Source of the DNA: an uncultured Pelagibacteraceae bacterium
GTDB lineage: Bacteria > Pseudomonadota > Alphaproteobacteria > Pelagibacterales > Pelagibacteraceae
Direction of reading: 5' to 3'
Assembly (NCBI GenBank): GCA_902543245.1
Contig: CACBXQ010000004.1
Coordinates: 1-64,000, forward strand
DNA length: 64,000 bases
In this document: positions 1-8,000 of the stretch, in pieces
Numbering within the stretch: position 1 is the stretch's first letter
How the letters are laid out: the number at the start of each line of letters is the position of its first letter
Notes under the pieces: model-generated
What the model was told of the DNA's origin: nothing
The model's input: the letters and a program-made list of their open reading frames with translations, nothing else
Databases searched by the model: none
Made by a program: the position numbers and the translations under genes

Positions 1-367
1 CTCCAACAATTCTAGAGTAAATTCTGTACATTAAAAAACTATACTTAGGGACTATTACCTCATCATTTTTATTTAAAAATAATTGACATATGATTTGAAT
101 TATTTCATCAGAACCAGCACCACATATAATTTTATCAAAATGACACTTAAATTTTTTTGATATCACTCTCCTCAAATCATTTGACTTACCATTAGGATAT
201 TTTGAAAAATTAATATTTCCCTTTTTCATAAATTTTAATACTTTTGTACTAACACCTAATGCAGACTCATTTGCTGACATTTTTTGAATTTTAGCTCTTT
301 TGAAAATACTAGATTTTCCTGGACTGTAAGCTTTAATATCTATTTTTTTAAATTTTGGTAAATTCAT
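1..367 (-). CDS. hisC: Histidinol-phosphate aminotransferase, N-terminal part (cut by window edge)
   Basis: This is a pyridoxal-phosphate aminotransferase of the HisC type, which converts imidazole acetol phosphate and glutamate to histidinol phosphate. I translated the first 122 residues from an ATG at 367. They show the features expected at the front of the family: SANESALG at 31-38 (family form SxNENPxG), YPNG at 57-60 and CGAGSDEII at 82-90 (family form NGSDEI). The PLP lysine lies beyond the window. It is transcribed away from metX, with 188 bases between the two starts. Related class I/II aminotransferases cannot be excluded from the N-terminal part alone, but the triplet of motifs favours HisC. 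Confidence 0.78.
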   Translation of the reverse strand, partial: MNLPKFKKIDIKAYSPGKSSIFKRAKIQKMSANESALGVSTKVLKFMKKGNINFSKYPNGKSNDLRRVISKKFKCHFDKIICGAGSDEIIQIICQLFLNKNDEVIVPKYSFLMYRIYSRIVG

Positions 368-437
368 CAATTATATAAATATATTTATATTTAAATTATT
401 ATAGAATTACAGTGAATTTCTTAAAATAACAAAAAAA

Positions 438-466
438 TTGACATAAATTATTCTTTCTAGTACAAA
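438..466 (+). promoter_or_regulatory. Sigma-70 type promoter of metX
   Basis: A perfect -35 box TTGACA at 438-443 is followed by a 17-base spacer and TACAAA at 461-466. Transcription would start around 472, at the first bases of the SAM-II aptamer, which fits a riboswitch located at the 5' end of the mRNA. Confidence 0.75.
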
Positions 467-470
467 ATTT

Positions 471-523
471 ACGCGCTGATTTATTTGAATTGCGAGCGCT
501 TAAAAAAAACCGCTAAAAAAAGT
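471..523 (+). promoter_or_regulatory. SAM-II riboswitch upstream of metX
   Basis: The segment has the SAM-II layout known from metX leaders of marine alphaproteobacteria. It begins ACGCGCTGATTTA. GCGC at 473-476 pairs with GCGC at 496-499 to form P1, enclosing a long loop, and an A-rich linker leads to the conserved 3' element CGCTAAAAAA at 511-520. By eye it is nearly collinear with the remembered Sargasso Sea metX SAM-II sequence. The class binds S-adenosylmethionine as an H-type pseudoknot and lowers expression of methionine biosynthesis genes. A downstream segment at 530-547 is complementary to the aptamer at 476-496 and could act as the competing arm. Confidence 0.88.
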
Positions 524-555
524 TTTTTCCTCACAATTCAAAATCAGTAATATTT

Positions 556-1665
556 ATGAGTAAAATGAAAGAATTAAAAAAAATTATAGTCAACAAGCCT
601 CTAAAGTTAGACTGTGGGGAAACAATTAATAATTATCCTATTGCATATGAAACTTATGGAAAACTTAATGAGAAAAAAGATAATGCAATTTTAGCTTTTC
701 ATGCATTAACTGGAGATCAATTTTTAACAGGAATTAATCCTGTTACTAATAAAAAAGGTTGGTGGACATATTTAATTGGTCCGTCAAAACCAATTGACAC
801 AAACAAATTTTTTGTAATTTGCGCAAATGTAATTGGGGGGTGTATGGGATCTTTTGGACCAAGCACTGTTGATGAAAAATCTAAAAAACCATTGGGTACT
901 AATTTCCCAGTTATTACAATAAATGATATGGTGAATGCGCAATACAACTTATTAGATCATTTTAAAATTAAAAAACTTTTCTGTGTAATTGGCGGTTCAA
1001 TGGGAGGAATGCAAGTGTTACAGTTTGTAAGTAATTTTCCAGATGCGGCTAAAAATGCAATTCCTATTGCTTGTACCGCAAACCATTCTGCTCAAAATAT
1101 TGCTTTTAATGAATTAGCAAGACAATCAATTATGGCGGATAATAATTGGGATAAAGGTAACTATGTAAACAAAGAAAAATCACCTGACAAAGGTTTGGCC
1201 GTTGCGAGAATGGCAGCTCATATCACATATTTGTCTCAAAAAGGTTTGCAAGAAAAATTTGGAAGAAAGCTTCAAGAGACTGATAATATAAATTTCGGTT
1301 TTGATGCAGATTTTCAAATTGAAAGTTATTTACGATACCAAGGCTCTGTTTTTGTGGATAGATTTGATGCTAACAGTTATCTTTATATTACAAGGGCAAT
1401 GGACTATTTCGATCTAACAAAGCAATATAATGGAAAGCTTTCTGATGCATTTAAAAATTGTAGTACCAAATTTTTAGTAATTTCTTTCACTTCCGATTGG
1501 CTTTATCCAACTCATGAAAATAAAGATATAGTTATAGCTTTAAATGCCTGTGGTGCAGATGTTGGATTTATTGAAATAATAAGTGATAAAGGTCATGACT
1601 CGTTTTTATTAGATGTACCTGAATTTCTTACAACTATTAAAAAATTTGTGGATGCTAATTACTAA
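556..1665 (+). CDS. metX: Homoserine O-acetyltransferase
   Basis: MetX activates homoserine with acetyl-CoA, giving O-acetylhomoserine for methionine synthesis by direct sulfhydrylation. The 369 residues form an alpha/beta-hydrolase fold of normal family length. The nucleophile elbow GGSMGGMQ is at 146-153 with Ser148; Asp313 in TSDWLYP and His346 in GHDSFLL complete the triad. The N-terminal block ILAFHALTGD fits the family. The ATG at 556 lies 9 bases beyond a sequence complementary to the SAM-II aptamer and has no clear Shine-Dalgarno sequence, so initiation may be controlled by leader structure. metW follows at once, the usual alphaproteobacterial pairing. A homoserine O-succinyltransferase role is possible, since MetX substrate choice cannot be read from these motifs alone. 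Confidence 0.95.
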   Translation: MSKMKELKKIIVNKPLKLDCGETINNYPIAYETYGKLNEKKDNAILAFHALTGDQFLTGINPVTNKKGWWTYLIGPSKPIDTNKFFVICANVIGGCMGSFGPSTVDEKSKKPLGTNFPVITINDMVNAQYNLLDHFKIKKLFCVIGGSMGGMQVLQFVSNFPDAAKNAIPIACTANHSAQNIAFNELARQSIMADNNWDKGNYVNKEKSPDKGLAVARMAAHITYLSQKGLQEKFGRKLQETDNINFGFDADFQIESYLRYQGSVFVDRFDANSYLYITRAMDYFDLTKQYNGKLSDAFKNCSTKFLVISFTSDWLYPTHENKDIVIALNACGADVGFIEIISDKGHDSFLLDVPEFLTTIKKFVDANY

Positions 1666-1666
1666 C

Positions 1667-2266
1667 ATGAAAGAAGAATTTAAAGTTATTGCTAATTTGA
1701 TAGAAGACAATACGAGAGTATTAGATGTTGGTTGTGGAGATGGAACTTTAATGGAATATCTAAAAAAAAATAAAAATATTGATCCAAGAGGACTTGAACT
1801 ATCTAAAAAAAAAATTCAGGAAAGTTTTGGGAAAGGTCTTAGTGTAATAGAAGGTAATGCAGAAACAGATCTTAAACAATTTCCTGATAAATCATTTAAT
1901 TATGCTATCCTAAGTCAAACTCTTCAGGCTTTTTATAATCCAGAAAAAGTTTTGGATGAGCTATTAAGAGTTGCTAATATAGCAATAATTACTATACCAA
2001 ATTTTGCATATATAAATGTAAGGTTACAATTACTTATTAAAGGAAAAATGCCTGTTACAAAAAACTTACCTGATGAGTGGTATAACACACCAAATTTACA
2101 TATGTGCTCCATAAAAGATTTTTTTGAGTTTTGTGAAAAAAAAAATTTAAACTTGTTTAAAGCTTTAACTATTAAAAATCAAAAAATATCGGAAATTAAT
2201 AAAAGAAATTTATTTTTTAAAAATCTTTTTTCAGAATTAGGTATTTTTTTAATTAAAAAGAAATAA
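1667..2266 (+). CDS. metW: MetW, methyltransferase-like protein of methionine biosynthesis
   Basis: MetW is a small protein with a class I methyltransferase fold that accompanies MetX in proteobacteria and is needed for full acetyltransferase function in several of them. The SAM-binding glycine motif VLDVGCGDG is at residues 18-26 when the ATG at 1667 is used. This gives 199 residues, the usual MetW length, and starts one base after the metX stop codon. The open frame continues upstream to 1613, but that part would overlap metX and has no MetW-like sequence. The pairing with metX behind one SAM-II riboswitch implies shared regulation by S-adenosylmethionine. Confidence 0.92.
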   Translation: MKEEFKVIANLIEDNTRVLDVGCGDGTLMEYLKKNKNIDPRGLELSKKKIQESFGKGLSVIEGNAETDLKQFPDKSFNYAILSQTLQAFYNPEKVLDELLRVANIAIITIPNFAYINVRLQLLIKGKMPVTKNLPDEWYNTPNLHMCSIKDFFEFCEKKNLNLFKALTIKNQKISEINKRNLFFKNLFSELGIFLIKKK

Positions 2267-2267
2267 A

Positions 2268-3029
2268 ATGATAGTAGAAATTGTTCCCTGCCTAAAAGAT
2301 AATTATTCGTATGTAATAATTGATCCAAAAACAAATAAAACATGTGTTGTGGATCCTGGTGAGTCAATACCCATAATAAAATTTTTAGAAAAAAAAAAAC
2401 TTAAACTTGATTATATTCTAAATACCCATCATCATTACGATCATATAGGTGGAAATGATGAGCTTAAAAAAAAATATAATGCATTGGTGGTGGGATATAA
2501 GGGAGATAAGAATAGAATTCCATCAATAGATATTGAAGTGGAAGATCAACAGACTTGGTCATCAGGAAATTTTAATGCTCAAATAATTTTTATTCCTGGA
2601 CACACTATAGGTCATATATGTTTTCATTTTTTTGGTGAGAAAATTTTATTTACAGGGGATACATTATTTTCATTAGGTTGTGGTAGACTATTTGAGGGAA
2701 CTTACGAACAAATGTGGACTTCTTTAGAAAAAATTAAAGTTCTCCCAAGAGAAACAAAAATATATTGTGGGCACGAGTACACCAAAAAAAATTCAGAATT
2801 CTGTATAGCTTATGATCCAAACAATAATGATTTAAAAAAAAAAATTAATGAAATAAATGAGAAAAGATTAAATAATTTACCAACAATTCCAACTACTTTA
2901 GGCGATGAAATTACTACGAATATATTTTTGAGATCTGACAATGATGATATTAAAAGGAACCTAAACCTTGTAGGGTCGAATTCTTTAGAAGTTTTCTCAA
3001 AATTACGTGATTTAAAGGATAATTTTTAA
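2268..3029 (+). CDS. gloB: Hydroxyacylglutathione hydrolase (glyoxalase II)
   Basis: This metallo-beta-lactamase-fold thioesterase hydrolyses S-lactoylglutathione to lactate and glutathione, the second step of methylglyoxal detoxification. THHHYDHIGG at 53-62 supplies His54, His56, Asp58 and His59. His112 (PGHTIGH), Asp131 (FTGDTLF) and His169 (YCGHEY) complete the binuclear metal site. The length of 253 residues and the C-terminal helical part with the LRSDN segment match GloB rather than the shorter generic family. It starts one base after metW stops, so it is probably co-transcribed with metXW. No glyoxalase I gene is in the window. Confidence 0.94.
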   Translation: MIVEIVPCLKDNYSYVIIDPKTNKTCVVDPGESIPIIKFLEKKKLKLDYILNTHHHYDHIGGNDELKKKYNALVVGYKGDKNRIPSIDIEVEDQQTWSSGNFNAQIIFIPGHTIGHICFHFFGEKILFTGDTLFSLGCGRLFEGTYEQMWTSLEKIKVLPRETKIYCGHEYTKKNSEFCIAYDPNNNDLKKKINEINEKRLNNLPTIPTTLGDEITTNIFLRSDNDDIKRNLNLVGSNSLEVFSKLRDLKDNF

Positions 3030-3039
3030 GTTATAAATC

Positions 3040-3068
3040 TTGACTATAAAAAAAACCAGGTCTATATT
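3040..3068 (+). promoter_or_regulatory. Sigma-70 type promoter of rplU-rpmA-obgE
   Basis: TTGACT at 3040-3045, a 17-base spacer and TATATT at 3063-3068 form a strong promoter in the only sizeable gap between gloB and rplU. A TAAGG element lies about seven bases before the rplU start at 3095 and can serve as ribosome binding site. Confidence 0.7.
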
Positions 3069-3094
3069 CCGATTAAATAAATTTAAGGTTAAAA

Positions 3095-3490
3095 ATGTCA
3101 TTTGCGATAATACAAACAGGTGGAAAACAATACAAAGTTAAAGCTAGTGATATTCTGAAAATTGAAAAACTTTCAGATATCAAAGATGATAAGAAAATAG
3201 AATTTTCAAATATTTTAGCTTGTGGTGATGAAAATAATTTTGAAGTAGGTTCACCGATGGTAAGTGGAGCAAAGGTTGAGGCTGAATTAATTAAAAATGG
3301 AAAAAATAGAACAGTATTAATCTTTAAAAAAAGAAGAAGAAAAAATTCAAGAAGAAAAAATGGTCATAGACAACAATACTCGCTAATTCAAATCAAAAAA
3401 ATTTTTGGCAAAGATGGTAATTTAATATCTGAAGCTAAGAAAATTGAAAAGAAAGTTAGTGAAAAAAAAGTAGAAAAAACGGATAAATAA
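3095..3490 (+). CDS. rplU: 50S ribosomal protein L21
   Basis: L21 binds 23S rRNA in the large subunit. The family start [13 protein letters not shown] follows the initiator region, and the RNA-binding stretch [17 protein letters not shown] lies near residues 75-92. The core ends near residue 103. A highly charged tail of about 28 residues, rich in Lys and Glu, follows; similar tails occur on S16 and L19 in this window. The stop overlaps the rpmA start (TAATG), as expected for the L21-L27 pair. Expression is expected from the promoter at 3040-3068. Confidence 0.97.
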   Translation: MSFAIIQTGGKQYKVKASDILKIEKLSDIKDDKKIEFSNILACGDENNFEVGSPMVSGAKVEAELIKNGKNRTVLIFKKRRRKNSRRKNGHRQQYSLIQIKKIFGKDGNLISEAKKIEKKVSEKKVEKTDK

Positions 3491-3744
3491 TGGCTACAAA
3501 AAAAGCAGGTGGATCATCCAGGAACGGCAGAGATAGCGCGGGTAGAAGACTTGGAGTAAAAAAATATGGAGGCCAGATAGTTAACCCTGGCAACATAATC
3601 GTAAGACAAAGAGGAACAAAGATTTTCCCTGGAGAATATGTCAAAATGGGTAAAGATCATTCAATTTTTTCTCTTATAAAAGGAAAAGTTGAATTTAAAA
3701 AAAGAAAATCAGATAGAACTTTTGTATCTGTAAAACCCAACTAA
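3490..3744 (+). CDS. rpmA: 50S ribosomal protein L27
   Basis: L27 reaches into the peptidyl transferase centre with its N-terminal arm. The 84-residue protein begins [16 protein letters not shown], the typical arm without the cleaved extension seen in Firmicutes, and continues with [11 protein letters not shown] and [12 protein letters not shown]. Its ATG uses the last A of the rplU stop codon, so translation of the two is probably coupled. Length and sequence are ordinary for the family. Confidence 0.98.
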   Translation: MATKKAGGSSRNGRDSAGRRLGVKKYGGQIVNPGNIIVRQRGTKIFPGEYVKMGKDHSIFSLIKGKVEFKKRKSDRTFVSVKPN

Positions 3745-3745
3745 A

Positions 3746-3775
3746 AATACAACTAAAATTCAGTGGAGTTGTATT
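3746..3775 (+). promoter_or_regulatory. Hairpin covering the obgE ribosome binding site
   Basis: AATACAACT at 3746-3754 is a perfect inverted repeat of AGTTGTATT at 3767-3775, with a 12-base loop containing GTGG. The stem ends on the base before the obgE ATG at 3776. The likely Shine-Dalgarno GGAG (3765-3768) sits where the loop meets the 3' arm. The hairpin fills nearly the whole rpmA-obgE gap, suggesting control of obgE translation. A weak terminator is less likely because no T-run follows. Confidence 0.55.
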
Positions 3776-4756
3776 ATGAAATTCTTAGATCAAGTTAAAA
3801 TATTTATCAAAGCTGGTGATGGAGGTTCTGGTTCACCAAGTTTTAGAAGAGAAAAATTTATTGAATTTGGAGGTCCTGACGGGGGTGACGGAGGTAAAGG
3901 AGGCTCAATAATTATCAAATCTGAAAGAAACCTAAACACACTTATTGATTTTAGATACCAGCAGCATTTTAAAGCTGAAAGAGGTGAAAATGGAATGGGA
4001 AAAAATAAGACAGGCAGAGGAGGTAAAGATATATATTTAAAAGTTCCTGTAGGCACACAAATTTTAGAGGAAGATAATAAAACTTTACTATTTGATTTTA
4101 CGAAAGAAAATGAAACTTTCTTGGTTGCTAATGGTGGTAAAGGAGGATTTGGAAATACAAGATTCAAAAGTTCAACAAATAGAGCTCCAAAAAAATTTAC
4201 TAAAGGTGCTAAAGGTGAGGAATATTGTATATGGATGCAATTAAAAACAATAGCAGATATTGGTATAGTTGGTTTACCTAATGCTGGAAAATCTAGTTTG
4301 CTTGCCTCTATAACTAGAGCTACTCCAAAAATTGCAAATTATAAATTCACAACAATAAATCCTAACCTTGGTGTTGCAATATATGATGATAAAGAAATTA
4401 CAATTGCTGATATTCCTGGTCTAATTGAAGGTGCTCATGAGGGAACTGGATTAGGTATAAAGTTTTTAAAACATATAGAGAGATGTAAAACTCTTCTTCA
4501 TCTAATTGATATTACTGAAGATATAAATTTGTCTTACAGACAAATAAGAGAAGAACTTGGCAAATATAGTAAGGAATTGCTTAAAAAAAAGGAGTTAATT
4601 GTACTAAATAAGATAGATTTGTTAAGTAAGCAGGAGATTATTGAAAAAATAGAAAAATTCAGTATGAAGAAAAATAAGGAAATTTTGATACTTTCGAATT
4701 TAAAAAAAGAAACAATTAAAAAACTTAAGTCAGAACTATTAAAATATGTATCTTAA
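3776..4756 (+). CDS. obgE: Obg family GTPase (ObgE/CgtA)
   Basis: Obg is an essential GTPase that binds the 50S subunit and links ribosome assembly to growth and stress. Residues 1 to about 158 form the glycine-rich Obg fold (FGGPDGGDGGKGGS at 31-44). The G domain follows, with the P-loop GLPNAGKSS at 166-174, the G3 motif DIPG at 212-215 and the NKID motif near 278. At 326 residues it stops soon after the G domain and lacks the variable C-terminal extension of longer relatives. It follows L21 and L27, the standard bacterial order, and its end overlaps proB by 11 bases. Confidence 0.96.
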   Translation: MKFLDQVKIFIKAGDGGSGSPSFRREKFIEFGGPDGGDGGKGGSIIIKSERNLNTLIDFRYQQHFKAERGENGMGKNKTGRGGKDIYLKVPVGTQILEEDNKTLLFDFTKENETFLVANGGKGGFGNTRFKSSTNRAPKKFTKGAKGEEYCIWMQLKTIADIGIVGLPNAGKSSLLASITRATPKIANYKFTTINPNLGVAIYDDKEITIADIPGLIEGAHEGTGLGIKFLKHIERCKTLLHLIDITEDINLSYRQIREELGKYSKELLKKKELIVLNKIDLLSKQEIIEKIEKFSMKKNKEILILSNLKKETIKKLKSELLKYVS

Positions 4757-5852
4757 AAAAGCAAAAACAATTGTTATTAAAATAGGTTCTTCATTATTAA
4801 TTAATGAACAAAAAAAAATAAGAAATAAATGGTTGATCGAATTTGTAAAAGATATTGAAAATTTATTAAAAGAAAAAAAGAATGTAGTTATTGTTAGTTC
4901 AGGTGCTATATCTTTAGGTTGTAAAAAATTAAACTTAAATAAAAAAAATTTAAAACTAGATAAAAGCCAAGCTATAGCATCAATTGGGCAAATCGAACTA
5001 ATGAACCTTTTAAAAAATAATTTTAGTAAAAGAAAAATTAATATTTCACAAATACTTCTTACTTTGGAAGATACTGAACAAAGAAGAAGAGCGATAAATG
5101 CTAAAAGAACCTTAAGTAATTTATTTAGTTTAGGATATGTACCAATAGTTAATGAAAATGATAGTATTGCTACATCAGAAATAAAATATGGAGATAACGA
5201 TAGATTAGCTTCTAGAGTTGCTCAAATCTCTGATGCAGACTGTCTTATACTATTGTCAGATGTAAACGGTCTTTATACAAAAAATCCAAAAATACACAAA
5301 AATACACAATTAATTAAAAAAATTACCAAAATTAATGATGAAATAGAAAAGATTGCAACCAAAAGTATAAGCCAACATGGGACGGGTGGAATGAAAACTA
5401 AAATAGATGCTGCAAAAATCGCACAACTATCTGGTTGCTATATGGCAATAGCAAATGGTTTAGTTCTGAACCCTATTAATGAGATTAAAAAGAATAATAA
5501 TTGTACATGGTTTCTGCCTAAAGTGTCAAAATTACATGCTAGAAAAAAGTGGATCATCAGTTCTATTTCTCCTAAAGGTGAATTAATAATTGATGATGGA
5601 GCAATCAATGCATTAAAACAAGGTAAAAGTTTATTAGCAGCGGGTATTAAAAAAGTAAATGGCAAATTTTACAAAGGAGATCATATTAAAATACTTAATA
5701 AATCACTCAAAGAATATGCAAGAGGATTAAGCTCATTTAATTCAGATGAAATATTAAAAATAAAAGGTCATCATTCTAACAAAATAAAAGAGATATTAGG
5801 GTATATAGCAAAATCTGAGGTGGTTCATAAAGATGATATGGTTGGGTTATAA
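4746..5852 (+). CDS. proB: Glutamate 5-kinase
   Basis: ProB phosphorylates glutamate to gamma-glutamyl phosphate, the first step of proline synthesis. The amino-acid kinase domain shows KIGSSLL near the N-terminus, VIVSSGAISLG near residue 50, NENDSIAT near 138 and GTGGMKTKI near 215. A PUA domain occupies roughly residues 275-360, giving the long form typical of proteobacteria. Proline feedback usually acts on this enzyme. The start overlaps obgE by 11 bases, and proA begins directly after the stop codon, so the two proline genes form one transcription unit. Confidence 0.96.
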   Translation: MYLKKAKTIVIKIGSSLLINEQKKIRNKWLIEFVKDIENLLKEKKNVVIVSSGAISLGCKKLNLNKKNLKLDKSQAIASIGQIELMNLLKNNFSKRKINISQILLTLEDTEQRRRAINAKRTLSNLFSLGYVPIVNENDSIATSEIKYGDNDRLASRVAQISDADCLILLSDVNGLYTKNPKIHKNTQLIKKITKINDEIEKIATKSISQHGTGGMKTKIDAAKIAQLSGCYMAIANGLVLNPINEIKKNNNCTWFLPKVSKLHARKKWIISSISPKGELIIDDGAINALKQGKSLLAAGIKKVNGKFYKGDHIKILNKSLKEYARGLSSFNSDEILKIKGHHSNKIKEILGYIAKSEVVHKDDMVGL

Positions 5853-7103
5853 ATGAGTAATTATTTAAATATAATTGGATTGAAAGCTAGAAATGCTTTC
5901 CTAAAAAAACTTAATGAAAAAACAAAAAATAAAGTTTTATTAAATTTTGTTAAGCTACTTAAAAAAAATAAAAAGAACATAATTAAAGAAAACTTTAAAG
6001 ATATAAGATTTTCACGTAGCAAAGGTCTTAAAGTGAGTCTTATCAAAAGACTAGAGTTAAACGAAAATAAAATAAATCAAATGATAAGATCGGTGGAAGA
6101 AATTATTAAATTTGATGATCCGGTAGATAAAGTATTAAACAAATGGAAAAGGCCAAATGGACTAAAAATCAAAAAAGTTTCAATACCCATTGGAGTGATT
6201 GGAGTTATCTACGAAAGTCGACCAAATGTAACTAGTGATGTTTCATCATTGTGTTTTAAATCAGGTAATAGTGTTATTTTAAGAGGTGGTTCTGAAGCAA
6301 TAAATAGTAATAAATTACTTGTAAATTATTTCAGAAAAGCACTAACAAATAATAATTTAGATCCAAATTATGTTCAATTTATAAATAAACAAGATAGAAG
6401 ATATGTTGATTATATGCTTTCAAAGATGTCTAGGTTTATTGATGTAATTATACCTAGAGGTGGAAAATATTTAGTAAAACGAGTTCAAGAATTATCTAAA
6501 GTTCCAATCATTGGTCATTTAGAGGGAGTGTGTCACACATATGTTGATAAAGACGCTGATCTTAATATGGCCGTCAAAATAATTTATAATGCTAAATTAA
6601 GAAATACTAGTATATGTGGTGCTACAGAAACAATATTGCTTCACAAAGATATTCTTAAGAAATTTTGTACTCCGATTTTGAATGAACTTAAAAAAGGAGA
6701 TTGTAAGATCTATGGAGATAAAGAAATCAAAAAAACGTATAAAGGTAAAATTTATCAAGCGTCAAAAAAAAATTGGGGTAAAGAGTATCTAGCAGCCTGT
6801 ATATCAGTAAAGACAGTAAAAAATTCAGATGAAGCAATTAATCATGTTAACAAATATGGCACTATGCATACAGATGCTATAATTACAAAAAATAAAAAAA
6901 CTGCCTTGAAATTTATTAAAAGTGTCAAAAGTTCAATAGCTATTCATAATTCATCTACTCAATTTGCAGATGGCGGAGAATTTGGATTTGGTGGAGAAGT
7001 AGGAATATCAACGAATAGTTTGCCACCTAGAGGACCTGTGGGTTTAAATCAACTAGTATCTTACAAATATGAAGTAATGGGTACAGGCCAGTTAAGAAAA
7101 TAA
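5853..7103 (+). CDS. proA: Gamma-glutamyl phosphate reductase
   Basis: ProA uses NADPH to reduce gamma-glutamyl phosphate to glutamate semialdehyde. It belongs to the aldehyde dehydrogenase superfamily. The catalytic cysteine is Cys255 in NTSICGATET, and the family signatures VIYESRPNVT (118-127) and NSSTQFADGGEFGFGGEVG (near 373) are present. The length of 416 residues is normal. It abuts proB without a gap and is followed after one base by nadD. ProC is not in the window. Confidence 0.96.
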   Translation: MSNYLNIIGLKARNAFLKKLNEKTKNKVLLNFVKLLKKNKKNIIKENFKDIRFSRSKGLKVSLIKRLELNENKINQMIRSVEEIIKFDDPVDKVLNKWKRPNGLKIKKVSIPIGVIGVIYESRPNVTSDVSSLCFKSGNSVILRGGSEAINSNKLLVNYFRKALTNNNLDPNYVQFINKQDRRYVDYMLSKMSRFIDVIIPRGGKYLVKRVQELSKVPIIGHLEGVCHTYVDKDADLNMAVKIIYNAKLRNTSICGATETILLHKDILKKFCTPILNELKKGDCKIYGDKEIKKTYKGKIYQASKKNWGKEYLAACISVKTVKNSDEAINHVNKYGTMHTDAIITKNKKTALKFIKSVKSSIAIHNSSTQFADGGEFGFGGEVGISTNSLPPRGPVGLNQLVSYKYEVMGTGQLRK

Positions 7104-7104
7104 T

Positions 7105-7632
7105 TTGAAAAATAAAAAATTAAATAAAATTGGTATTTTGGGTGGAACATTTGATCCAGCTCATAAAGGCCATATCGCTATCTCCAAAGAGGCAATTAGA
7201 AGTTATAAAATTTCTAAAGTTATTTGGGCAGTGACAAAAAAAAATCCATTTAAAAAAAAATCATATATGACTCTTAAAGAAAGAATTATTTATGCAAGAA
7301 TCATAAATAAAAATAATCCGAGAATTAAAGTCAATTATTATGAGGATAAAATTAAATCATCTAGAACTATAAATCTAATTAATTATATAAAAAAGAATAA
7401 TAAAAATTCTCAATTATTTTTTTTAATGGGTGCAGATAATTTAATTAATTTTCATAAATGGCATAAATGGAAATTAATTTCAAAAAAATGTATTATCTTA
7501 GTATTTGATAGAAATGGCTATAAGGCAAAATCAATGAAATCAAAGACTTTTAAGCAACTTAATCAAAAAGAGTTATCATATATAAAATTTAAAAAAGTTA
7601 ATATTTCATCTTCCCAATTAAGAAAAATTTGA
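7105..7632 (+). CDS. nadD: Nicotinate-nucleotide adenylyltransferase, short C-terminus, TTG start
   Basis: NadD joins ATP and nicotinate mononucleotide to deamido-NAD in NAD synthesis. The nucleotidyltransferase signature GGTFDPAHKGH is at 13-23, with the HxGH-type pair at His20 and His23; MGADNL and FHKWHKW follow in the middle. The ISSSQLR motif at 168-174 is the family's ISSTxIR. The protein ends one or two residues later (175 residues), whereas most relatives continue for about 15-20 more. The only sensible start is TTG at 7105, one base after the proA stop. The early end looks genuine, because the stop is followed by rsfS 17 bases later. Confidence 0.9.
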   Translation: MKNKKLNKIGILGGTFDPAHKGHIAISKEAIRSYKISKVIWAVTKKNPFKKKSYMTLKERIIYARIINKNNPRIKVNYYEDKIKSSRTINLINYIKKNNKNSQLFFLMGADNLINFHKWHKWKLISKKCIILVFDRNGYKAKSMKSKTFKQLNQKELSYIKFKKVNISSSQLRKI

Positions 7633-7649
7633 TAAGGTTTTTTTAATTA

Positions 7650-8000
7650 ATGGATAATATTCTCAATTTAAAACAATTAGTCCTTAAATCACTAGATACA
7701 AATAAAGCGTTAGATATCGTAAGTATTGATTTAGAAAATAAAAGTTCAATGGCAGACTATCTAGTAATCGCTAGTGGTACCTCTTCAAGACATATTCAGG
7801 CTTTATCCGAAATGATCTTAATGGAATTTAAAAAAAATGGTGTTCAAAATTGTAAAATTGAAGGGATTGAAAGTAATGATTGGAAGCTAATTGACGGAAA
7901 AGACGTCGTAGTTCACATTTTTAATAAAGAGAAAAGAAAATTTTTTGACCTAGAAAAAATGTGGTCAGAACTAATACCAAAAGAAAAGTTAACAATATGA
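7650..8000 (+). CDS. rsfS: Ribosomal silencing factor RsfS
   Basis: RsfS (YbeB/iojap family) binds L14 on the 50S subunit and blocks joining of the subunits when nutrients are short. The 116 residues carry family blocks: DIVSIDLENKSSMADYLVIASG, HIQALSE, and DWKLIDGKDVVVHIF with a final LEKMW. It follows nadD, the common bacterial order. Its stop overlaps the ctpA start as ATGA. In many alphaproteobacteria rlmH comes next, but here it is absent and ctpA follows directly. Confidence 0.95.
   Translation: MDNILNLKQLVLKSLDTNKALDIVSIDLENKSSMADYLVIASGTSSRHIQALSEMILMEFKKNGVQNCKIEGIESNDWKLIDGKDVVVHIFNKEKRKFFDLEKMWSELIPKEKLTI

Noticed and set aside
1613..1666. Longer N-terminus for MetW
   Set aside because: The extra 18 residues overlap metX and do not resemble MetW; the ATG at 1667 gives the family start.
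3790..4167. Proline-rich reading frame on the minus strand
   Set aside because: It is the complement of the glycine-rich Obg domain; the proline content is a by-product.
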